Assembly: GCA_032718475.1 (NCBI GenBank)
Contig: JAUCBJ010007490.1
Location: 1 to 64,000 of the forward strand
Source of the DNA: Nemertoderma westbladi
Taxonomy: Eukaryota; Xenacoelomorpha; Nemertodermatida; Nemertodermatidae
Reading direction: 5' to 3'
DNA length: 64,000 nucleotides
Shown: in pieces, positions 39,101-51,100 of the stretch
Numbering within the stretch: the stretch's first letter is position 1
Layout: each line of letters begins with the position of its first letter
The notes under the pieces: generated by a model
What the model saw: only the letters and a program-made list of their open reading frames with translations
Database searches by the model: none
Told to the model about the DNA's origin: nothing
Program-made: the position numbers and the translations under genes

Positions 39101-42100
39101 AGCAGCAGTGGCAGAAGCAGAAAGAAAAGCGGCAGTGGCAGAGGCAGAAAGAAAAGCGAGCGGCCTTGGCAGCTGCAGTGGCAGAAGCAGAAAGAAAGGC
39201 GGCTTTGGCAGCTGCAGTGGCAGAAGCAGAACGAAAGGCGTCTGAGGAGACTGCCCAACTAGAGTTGGAAAATCTTCAAGAGAGACAAGACAACTTTAAT
39301 AAACAGTTAACAGCTAGTAATATGCAGATGATGAATCGATCTACTCCTAAAAGACAGGGTTATACATCATCTGAGGACGGCGATACCACCGACACTGAAG
39401 GCGGAGGAAATCGATCTCGCCTAAGCAGACGTAAAAGAACATCCCACCGGCAAAAATTGCCTGATTTGCCTCCAGCTGTTAGAAGGCAACTAAATAACAC
39501 CAACTTAGGTAGTACAGAACCCACAGACCAAATAATTACAATAGAGAGACTCCCTACTATAGTAGATGAGCCCGAAATAGTTAGGTCTGTTCCCGAAGCC
39601 ACCCTTTCGGTCGTAGAGACACCTGTACTCCCTGAACCTACCTCTCAATTCCCTTTGCACAGCACTAAGCCTCCTGTGCCCAGCAGAACAGTCCGTGAGA
39701 CAGTTCATGCTCTGGACTCCGAGCGACATATTCATGATTTGTCGCCCGTTGTCCCTCGTCCGCCCGCTACAACGTTGGCGGATCCCGTTTCGGCGGTTGA
39801 TTGGGTGGACGAGAGACGGCGGGGGATGGACATTCTCCTCGGAAAGATGGAGGAGAATCAAAGGCGCTCCTCCCAACAGGTCCGAGAGTTAGAAGGGACT
39901 GTTCAACAGTTAAAGGGAACCGTAAAGGAAAGTAGGTTAGAGTTGCAGGAAGTGCAGCAAAATATCGCGCTAGAACGCGATAAATTAGTAAATTTACAAA
40001 AGGGTATACCACCACCCCTTGTAACAATGTGTCAACCTGTTAGGTCTGAAGTATCTCATGCGCAAGGTGTGGAGCCTACACGCATCTATACTGCTAGCGA
40101 AGTAGAAACTCCTATAGTGAACCCTATTAAGGGTAATTATAGACCTGTTGATAATGATATTCCCTATAGACCGGATCATAATCCGAGAAATTTATATACC
40201 GATAACTCGATATTAAATAACACGATGGCCCAAGAAAGTTTTACGCGTCAAATGGCTAGAACCGAAGCCCGGCAAGCGGTAAAAGTGGGAGAGATCGTCA
40301 AGTTCAATGGAGATGAGATGAAATGGTTACCTTTTAATGAATATTACAAAGATAACATACATAACTCTGTGCTATCTAATGGAGAGAAACTTAGATTCCT
40401 CATCGAGTGCTTGGAAGGATCTCCCAAGTTAATGGCGTTAAAGTTTATTGGACATCCTGACGGATTAAGACAAGTTTGGGATACACTAAACATCAGGTAT
40501 GGTAATAGGAATAACATAGCTGGGTATTTGTATGCAAAGTTGGTAGCGCCCCGAAAGTTTATTAGCAGCGGAATTATAGAGTTTTCCGATGAGATTCAGG
40601 AGATCTGTAGACAATTAGATTGGCTAGGTAAGTCTCATGAGTATCAGAATACTATGGTTATTAGAGCAGTAGCTTCTACTTTACCGAAGGGTGGAGTAGG
40701 TACACGCTGGGATAAGAAAGTGTTATATATGATGGAACAACAACGAAGAGACCCTACCATGGCTGATCTCATGTCATTCCTAGATGGAGAAGTGAAATTA
40801 CAGCTCCTGAAACTGTCCAGAGAGAAGACACCGGAAAACAAGGTAAGTGAAAAACCCGTCGCTAGGAGAAAGGTAACACCAGTGTGTTATACAGATGATG
40901 GCGAAAGCCAGACTTCTCAAGGAGAAGATAGCGGGAAAGACACTGACCGCGCTTATTACGTAAATAAAATGCCTAGAGATCAGGTAAGTAAATTCAAGTC
41001 TCGAACAAATGACAGGAGAGAACAGGTAAGAAAAACTCCTCCTACGTCTCCCAAGAGAATTCAGGTGAGAAAGCCCGAAGAAAAAACAAGTGTACACAAT
41101 GTCACTCAGAGTAAGGTGAGTAACATCAAACCGAAATGTGCGCTATGTGATGGGACCCATCGCTTAAATATGTGTGATGAATTTCTAAAGAAATCATTAA
41201 CTGAGAGACGTGAAGTCATGTGGGACAAGCGGTTGTGCTATAATTGCCTCAGACAAGGACACCAGCGGCGAACCTGTTACTCTGACACAAGATGTGCCAA
41301 GTGCGGTGCGAAACATCATATCTTGTTGCACGCTGAATTCGAGCGAAATAGTCCGAGTCAGGTAAGTGATTCCGAACTACATGTCCAATTCAGTGATGTG
41401 AACGACACTGATCAATCTGAGATGGAAGGATTCTATACGGACGAGTTCTCCGACGAAAACGAATCCTGTTACATGATAAATACCGCAGTGTATCGAGCAC
41501 TCACATATGAAAAAGATACAGACAGCGACCTCACTCTAACTACTTCTGAGCGACAACCATCTTGGAAAGAGCCATCTTCCAATGTAGGGATCCGAGAGTT
41601 TCCTGTGGTGCAGGTAAGGGTTCACGGACCTAAACGGAGTTATGTAGTGAACGCCCTCCTGGACTCCGGCAGCACAGGAACATTCATCGACAAAGAGCTA
41701 GCCGAAGACATATTTGCTGGACAACCCAAGTTCCGAACTAAGCTCAACATGTCCGGCATTATGCAAGTTTGGAAATCTACAATAACAGAGGATTATTATG
41801 TAGGCGCGTTGTCCACCCCCCAGGACGAACTAGGAGAACACAGCATAAGGTCAGTGAAAATGGTGGCTATAAAGAACTTCGCTACTACTCAAGCAGACCT
41901 TTATAATTGGGACGAGGATGAGAGCATCCAACATCTTAACATACCTCGATTCCAGACTGATTATCCTGGAGTGCAAATACTCATCGGCCAAAACGCGCAT
42001 GAGGCGCTGGAGACATTAGAGAAACGGCCTGCTCAACCGCAGCCACTACAGACCTATGCGGTAAGAACTAGAGTAGGTTGGTACTTTACTGGCCCTTCCC

Positions 42101-45100
42101 GTAGAACACTCAGAGAAAGACTACCGCCAGAGAGCGTCTGCCAGGTGAGTGAATGGGAAGATGATACTAGTGAGGGAGACGATTTAACTGAGGGAACTCC
42201 ATACTCCTCAGATAACGACGACATTCACCAGCTTTTTGATGAGGAGAATACCATCGATCTCCTTAAGGAAAACGTGGCTTGGCAAAACCAAGTGAACTTA
42301 TGTCAACTTCTTTATCCATCTGAACGAGAAGCTTATAACGACGAGTTAAATGACGTCATCGAGCGTTGTAATGCCAAGACTCGAGATGAACATGCCGTAC
42401 GATTCTTTACGCAAGAGGCGGTAGAGCCCAATTCCTACGATAAAGCCTTATCGGTGGAAGAGGAAAGGGCCAAGCAGATCCAAGAGACAACTACACGTTT
42501 CCTCAAAGATCAAGGTAGGTATGAAGTCGGTCTACCTTTCCGCAAGAGAGAACCGAAGTTCATCAATAACAGACCCTTGGCGGAAAAAAGAATCGCGCAA
42601 CTCCATCGACGCCTTACGGCTAATTCTTCAGCCAAAGACATGTATCAAACACAGCTGGAGAAATTTATTAGTAAGGGATACGCGGAGAGAGTACCGGAAG
42701 AAACACCTGTGACTGAAAGAACGTATTACTTAACTCACCATTACGTTCCTAAACCCGGTAAACCACATGAAGTGAGAGTAGTGTTTGATGGCTCCGCTCT
42801 TTACATGGGTCAATCCCTTAACTCTGAATTGTTACCCGGACCCAACTTACTTCAATCTTTGTTGGGAATTCTTTTAAGATTGAGACAATATTCGATTGCT
42901 TTCGCCTCCGATATAGAAGGCATGTTCTTACAAGTCAAGGTGCTAGATAGGGATCGAGATAGTCTACGATTTCTGTGGTGGCCCGAAGGAGACCTCAACC
43001 AGAAACCGGTGGAGTACTGGGATAATCTCAAGCCCTTCCAACGCCTGTTCGGTAGTGCGTACCACTGCAGAGGACAACCGAGAGGCATTCTCTAAGGAAG
43101 TGATCGACAACATCAAGAGAGACATATACATGGACGACAATCTGAAGTCCCTCCCATCAGTTGAGGAAGCCATTGAGGTCGCTAAAGGAACGGTAGAGTG
43201 CTTAAAAAGAGGTGGGTTTCGATTAACAAAATTCACCAGCAACTCCCGTGAGTTTCTGGAGTCGATCCCTGCGGAAGATCGAGGGGCGAAAGATCTAGAT
43301 TTGATCAAAGATGATCTGCCAGAAACCAAGACACTCGGCTTGAAATGGGACACAGAGCGAGATATCCTGTTTTTCCAGCTAAAACAGCGAGATAATCCAG
43401 TTCGAACCAAACGGATTTGCTTAAGTATACTGAGCACTTATTTCGATCCATTGGGATTTATTAGCCCAGTTATATTGATTGCTCGTAGTTTGGTACAACA
43501 AATGTGGCTTGAAAACCACTCATGGGACGATCCACTTAAGGGAGAATTATTAAAGAAGTGGATGAAATAGGAAGATTCTCTGCCGGCTATCGAGGATTTT
43601 ATAATTTCCCGTTCATATTTTGGTCATGTTCTCCCTACGTATTCCTATCAACTCCATGTGTTTGGAGACGCCAGCGATATGGGAATAGGTATAGTAGCCT
43701 ATCTAAGAGTGGAAACTCCGGATGGAATCAAAGTCGCCTTGGTTACTTCTAAGGCATTAATCAACAACAAGTTGAAAGTTCCTCGAGTGGAGTTAAAAGC
43801 GGCTCTATACGCTACAGCCATCGGCCGGAATGTAACAGAACAGATTGACTATCCATTAGAGAAAACTGTCTATTGGACCGACGCTTTACTCGTGTTAGAG
43901 TATATCACCAATGAAGTCTGTCAGTTCAGCGTCTTCGTTACCAACAGAGTAGCCATCATACTTAGTCGCACGACGATGGACCAATGGAGACATTGCCCCG
44001 GAACGATTAATCCAGCAGACATCGCTTCCCGAGGAGCGACTCCAAAGGAATTGGTAAATACTCCCGAATGGTTAGGTGGACCCGACTTTCTCTACAGAGA
44101 AGAAGAAGAATGGCCTCCCCATCTCACAACAGCAGAGATCAGACAGGCCAAGGGAGCGGAGAAAGTTAAACCCAAAACTCGAGCGAGTAAATCGAAGTTG
44201 TTTAAACCTGCGGTTGATCTATCTGTATTATTTACTTCCGGAGAGGATGCTTTGGATCAGAAACCCACAGCCACGGATAAAGAAGTCTTAGAAATCCGTG
44301 ACAAGGATTGGAAATCTGGAATACCAGATATTTCGCAAGGACTCTCACCTCTCCTGCAGAGAGTGATACGTCATTACAGTTCCTGGAATCGGCTCTGTAA
44401 AGCCGTCACCTATTTAAAACGATGTTTTCATCATCGTTACTCCGGGACAAAGACCAATAGTGATGATGCTCCATCAACATCTGCAAGAGTCCATGTTGTT
44501 AAAGATCTTCCTAAATATAAGATATCCGACAGGTTTCTAAAGGAGAAGATCAGTTACCAGGAGCATGATGAAACCAACAAACAGATGCTGAGACTCCTAC
44601 AATGCTATGAGGATCCCGATAAGTATTTCCTGTTGTTAAGAAATCCGCAGATGCGCTTAAGGGATCGCTTCTCTAGTACCATGATAGATGGGTTAATACG
44701 TGTTGGAGGCAGGCTCACCAACGCCCCCTTATCCTTTGACACTAAGTTTCCCATACTCATTAGAAATCTTGACATACAAATCAAGATGATTGTAGATGTT
44801 CATAGCAAACTGTATCATGCTGGAAGAGAACGAGTTCTGAGCGAAATTCGAACTCGCTACTATTTTTATAAACCCCGTAGGGCTCTGAACCAAGTCCTTA
44901 GGAACTGCATACCCTGTAGGAAAGCATTCAGTAGGCCTTTGACACAGCGAGAGGCAGAATTACCTAGGGAAAGAGTAAGCTTCTACGAACCACCCTTTAC
45001 TAATACCGGTGTGGATTTATTTGGCCCTATTGAAGTATATCGTGCCCGGACTATAGTCAAGAGATGGTGTGTCATCTTCGTTTGTATGACTTGTAGAGCT

Positions 45101-48100
45101 ATCCATCTCGATATGGTAAACGATCTATCCACCAACAGCTTCGTGTTGAGTTTACGACGACAGATCGCTCGTTTCGGAACCAGTAACACGATGAGATCGA
45201 ATAAGGGAACGAACTTCATTGGCGCCAACAACGAAATTCAAGCTTACGTAAAAGACTGGAACAAAAGACAGGTGGACGATCAGCTAAAGATAACAGCGTC
45301 TAGCTGGACCTTCAATGCCGCCGACGCCCCTTGGTGGGGAGGAAGTTGGGAGAGATTGATTAGGAGCGTGAAGACTGCGTTCCACTTTATTGTACCTTGT
45401 CGCGCTTATCTCACCGACGAACTATTGCGGACGTTAATGGAGGAAATCGCCGCCTATCTCAACGAAAGACCGCTTATGCCAGTCTCTTCAAGTCCTGATT
45501 CCCTGGAAGCTCTAACACCCGCGCACTTTCTACTGAAGAAACCCGTAGCCATGCTCCCACGATCGGAGATCACAGATGGAGACGAGTACTGCCGTCGAAC
45601 CTGGCAACTTATGCAGTTGCTATCCCGTCGTTTCACTGACCATTTCGAGAAACATTACCTGCCCACTCTACAACTTCGAACTAAGTGGTTTGCGCAGCAA
45701 GAAAACGTCAGCGCTGGAGACATGGTGCTTATTGTGGACCCCGATCTCCCACGTAAGCGATGGCAAACAGGACGTATCATCGAGACTCATATCTCGAGCG
45801 ATGGTTTGGTGCGATCAGTAGAACTCGTCGTCATGCGGCGTAACTTTAAGAAACCAGGGATAGTCTTTGAGACTCAACAGCTCAACCGCCCAGTGGGTCG
45901 TTTATGTTTACTGGAAAGAGACAGAGAGCTCTCCGGAAACTATGGAAGGCAAGAAACTCTTCCCATGACCACTTCCCTAATCCAACCCACATCTAGGGAC
46001 TCCCCAACTTAATATCGTTCGGAGTGGGCGTGTGACCATATTGCTTTATATTTGTATTTGTTTTATTTTTATATTTATGTATGTATTATTATGTAATTTT
46101 ATTATAATAGTTTTCTTTAATTTTATTCAGTAGAATGTTATTTTAGCGATTATTTAGTAGATTAGTGCAATATATATTCGCGTTTATTACTTAATTACGT
46201 ATATATTATATTTAATGCGACGGCAAGAAATAATTCTTTTTCTCTTTCCTTACTGTCCGTATCATATTATAAATACGTGACTACAGTAAGATGAAATGTC
46301 CGTACTTATTAAAGTACAATAAAGCCACTACTATATTTAAGTATTATTGGTAGGCAGAGTATTAGGAATGCAAAGTTCAGATCCTCGTGTCTCGGCTAAA
46401 CCAAGCTCTGGGTAGACCTTGGAAACGACTTGCCTCTTCACACTGACATTGCTTCGTGCGATATTGCTCTCATACCGTATATTAAATAATACATATAGTA
46501 GCGTGATGTCCCTTTAACAGTAGCGTATAACGCAAAATAAATCTGTAAAACCCTTTGACCATCTGCAATTCTAGTCGATTAAGACATCGCGGCACCCACC
46601 GATATACTTGAAAGACAAATTTTAGAATCAGTGGTTAACGTCCCCAGACAAGTTCTGGAATAAATCGGTGCCCATCTCAAATATTAATTATTTAATATTT
46701 GCAAATCTAATAAATCAACTCTGTAAAATTCCGATCCTTCAACAATTCTAGTCAATTAAGATATCGTAGCATTTACCGATATTATTAAAAAGACAAATTT
46801 CATAGAATTAAGGATCTTGTGTCCCCAGACATGTTCTAGAATCAAAACATGTCAATTTAATTATCAAATAATAAAATTTCAGGGAATAAATTTAAATTCA
46901 TGCCTTTTAATGAATTTAATAAATTGCCATTTTTACGCAATTTATAACATTCCCAAAATTCCATTAATTAATAGATCAAGGGAGCGGAGATTTATCTTCT
47001 TATGCGTATGAGTGTGCGAAAGTCTCCCAAACATAGTCAATAGCCGATAAAATTCATAAAGCCATGTATAAAACAGGACATTGACCATTAAAGAATTACT
47101 ATTAAATAACATCCCAGATCTGTATGCATTGGAATTACCCTAATTCTATCGCTAGCTTTGCATAATGTCACCATAGCAACAACCACGCTAGAATTAGAAT
47201 TGAGTTAAAAGAACAATAGAAAGCTTGTCCCATTGAATAGCATTGGGAATAAATAGTGCACTGCTAGTATCCAAGGATACATAATAATACAGTGACATTC
47301 TGGAAGGCATTGACTAACGGACAAATGGCCCGAGTGTGTGTAATTTGTGACAAGTTGTGTGTGTGGTATTTGTGAGTTTATAGGCGAATGTTACTACTAA
47401 GGTGTGTTTACAGTAGCGAGTCGCAATTGTGAAAGTAACCCTAACTCTCCAGTAAGAACCTGAGGTGTATCTAAGCCTTTGGGACGGACAGTCGAGTGAC
47501 TTGTGCCGGTTGTCGTTGTCGTTGTGCGGCTACGTCGTTGGCGAAAGTACAGCGGCGACGACACATCGGCGCTGAGGATCTCGCACTGTCCGGGGGCTGA
47601 TTGGGGTAGGCAGCGACGCTCGCTAGCCTAAATATAAACTCATTATAATATGGATAAACTCATATATAGCAGATATGACGGAGTTGATAGAAGATGGCCT
47701 TGGTATCGGGGAGCGATATACTCTACTTTCAAACGTTTGTTGATAGCTTGATACGCGGTGATACTAGTCCAACTACTACGAAGGATGATGGTCGTTATAT
47801 CGAACCTACGATTTCCTGGAAGTAACTTACGCGTGAATTGGACTATGGAAAATTCACCGCTCGCTACACGCATTGTAATGGTATGTATATGGACTTCTTA
47901 ACCATTGGCCATTCTATCAATTTACACGATACGGGCTATGTCGAACATATCCTACCCAGAGGAGTCGAAACGATAAACCAAAATTCTAATGCGAAAATCC
48001 TATTCGAAATCGACTCGAAAGAAAAGACATTAAAGAAACAAATAAACGCGGTAACTCCAACATATATTTGGAATTCTTGATAGAAGCATTGTAACAACAA

Positions 48101-51100
48101 ATAAATATCACCCGCGTTTCTCCTTCAAGACGTGCGTCTTTGGTATTATTACGATAAATGCCCTAGACCCAGCCAATAAACGGAAAGACATAAACATCCA
48201 CGGAAACGTTGTGTTAAACACAGTTGTGCTCGTTATATTTACTGGAGTTTCGAGCGAAACTTGTTTGACGTATCACCTATGCTCACTCGGCTCAAACGAT
48301 CCTGGAGTAAACCTACGATCAGAGTCCCGGAATACTCGGTCAAACCTCCTCATTCCTTAGTTGGACCTCAGACCTGCGATCCTGGTGGTGTCGCGGATCC
48401 TCGCGGACTGTATTCACTGTTCAAAGAGCTAGTGCTACCCTAACAATTAATCGGTAACACTCCGACAGTGATTTCTAGCTAGCCGCCCATCTTACCTAGC
48501 CGGATTGTGACGCGGACACCTAATATCACTATCCAACCGTATGGTCGTCCCCGTTTAACGTGATACAACCCTTCATCCAGGTGAAGGAGAGCGTTGTACG
48601 AAACGAGTTAAACGCTATTCTATAAAGATCAAAAAAGAAACCTGCGTTTGTTCAGATAAACGTAAGTTATAACAGTAAGTCCAATCGATAAACGAATTGT
48701 CTTTATCTCAGTTCGATTGTGAAATCCAGAATCTCTAAGAAGATATCGCACTTAGACAACCCCATTCTCTGCGAGAGTTTTTGGATGAACGTATCCAGCT
48801 ACGAGCGGAGGAAAATCAGCTCGAGGAGAAGCATATCGAAACGGCGGATACCCCGACCATAATCCTACACCTTCTGATGCAATCATATTGCACCCTTCAC
48901 CCAGGATTTATAGCCCTCCTAGTAAAGTGGCTCCCCCCAAAGAGAAAAGGACTCTTGCTAGCCTCAAAAAACTGCGTAAACGCCGTCTGCGTAAGAAAGA
49001 CTAACTGTTTAGAGTATTTTTATATTTTAGAAACTGTGATTTGTTATATTTTATAGACTTAAATCCCATTTTCTGGGAGCGGTGTAAAAGCTTTTGCGTC
49101 ATTAACCGGTTATTTTCCCTTAAAGTACTCTGTAGTTGGTTTGCCAGGCATAAAAAGGCCGTGTCCTTGCTGTACTGGTGTTTTAGAGGACATAAAAGTC
49201 ATTTCTTATGTATTTGTACTGTATTTGTACTTTAGAGGACATAATCCGCAATCTCGTGACGCAATAAGCTAGATACTCTTGAAAACAGTGTCGCTACCAT
49301 GACGACGGCTAACAGCTGATATTGCCACGTCGACGTTTCTTTGTTTCTTTGTTCTCTCGTTGTTCGGTTGACCAATCAGAGCGTTTGTTGTCTCTGTGTT
49401 GGAGGTGTATACAGAGGCTCAATAGTTCAGTGTTATGTTTTTGCCCAGAGCCTAAGAACCGGCTTTTGGCACCTCCGTGTTTTCAGTTTTTAGTCTTACA
49501 CTAGTAGGCTTAATTATAAGGACATATATCCGTTATCATAACATAACATACCATACCTAATCAAACAACCTGTGCATACTTTTATATTGTTATACTGCTA
49601 TTTACTGTCAGTTCTTCATAATATGGTTGATGAATTATTATATTTGGAATAACGATAAATAACCCCGAAAACCCAATATTCTTGATATACCGAAGGTAAG
49701 AGAGAAAGGTTACATATAACGATTGTGACTTATGTTAAAGTGGTTTGAAGTGAATCTAATGTTATTTGATAGACCCTACATGATTCGGTCCGTGTTCCTT
49801 TTATATGTGACTAAAATCAGTGAAGATCGGCAGATTAGTGTGCAGTATTGTGCAGCATTGTGTATTAGTGAGACTGATAACGAAGCATTTCCTAAAGAAT
49901 GCGCCATATATGTGAATTGTAACTAAGCCATATCGTTGTGAGTAGTTTAAGTCATAACTCTGTTTATATAGGTAGAGCGCCACGTCCTAAAGGAACTGTT
50001 AATATTTCCCGAAGGTGAATAATATTGTCAGAGATTATATAATACTGTCAGTCGAATAATACATTAGGCCTACATAGCAATACGATTAAGCCGTCGAACC
50101 CAATCTCCCGGGTATATCCAGCGGGTGAATGATCGCGCACAGATTGGTTTCGACTAGTGTAGTGAATCAAATACTTGTCATAGGCTAAAAGCGAATTATT
50201 ATCTAGAAGACATCCTAATTTGGCGGGTTAAACTGCCAAAGGTCTGAAAGCGCGAACAACGTTATGTAGATATGAATCTGGTTTCCATCTATGTTCCCTG
50301 TGTTTATTTTGATTTATAACTTACGGATACGATTGGGTATCCAACATCGTTGTAAATCTCTTCGGTTGTCGCGTCGAATCCGTATGAGCCGTCGAAAGTG
50401 AACTGTTTTGGCGGAATGTCATTCGATTCATTGGGGTTGCAAATCTTCAAATTAAAAAATTCAAATTAATTTGTAGTTAGTGATGGGCTGCAATTGATGG
50501 AGGCGTCAACATTATTATCTAAAATATTTACTGTTTTAAGCTAAAAGTTGGTAGTAGTGCAGCCTCTTAATTTTAATGACATAAAAACTGGATATTCTTT
50601 AATGGTTCGCCTACAAACGCTCGTTCGGTGTGTTCGATAAAATCGACTCGCACATAAAAAATTCCGCAATCGTTCGATTGATTGCCATTATTGATTCCGA
50701 TAAAAATGGCCTTTCGATGTTCACAAATAAGTACAAATTCAGAATTTTGTTGAAAAGTAGCTGCAACATTGAGATGTTTAATTACCTCTATGCGAGACAA
50801 TTTTGTTACTAATCATTTTGTTACATAATCAGGAAAATATTATTCAGAATATTTTGTGATTAATATAATAGCCTCAACAGATTCCTATATCTCCCATATC
50901 TCAGTAATTTCTAAGGTAGTACAGGTGGTGGTACAGGAGGTGGTACAGGAGGTGGAGTGGTGTGAGTGGGAGGAGGTGGTACAGGCGGTGGTGTGGTGTT
51001 GGTGGGAGGAGGTGGTACAGGCGGTGGTACAGGAGGTGGGGTGGTGTTGGTGGGAGGAGGTGGTACAGGGAGTGGGGTGGTGTTGGTGGGAGGAGGTGGT

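Larger units (their letters stand above)
34436..50258 (+). mobile_element. Complete BEL/Pao LTR retrotransposon (15.8 kb) inside KIF17-like intron 2
   Basis: Identical-length LTRs (1176 bp each) begin TGTAAAAGC and end GCGCGAACA. The insertion is flanked by ACGTT at 34431-34435 and 50259-50263. Order inside is leader, gag with DUF1759 and zinc knuckles, retropepsin (DUF1758), reverse transcriptase of the Pao type, RNase H, integrase, then a 3-kb region before the 3' LTR. The LTRs differ at one position by my reading (34616 G against 49263 A). The coding region is nevertheless broken at about 39160 (frameshift), about 43055-43095 (small deletion with frameshift) and 43568-43570 (TAG), and one integrase catalytic position is altered. 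It is antisense to the host gene. Confidence 0.95.
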
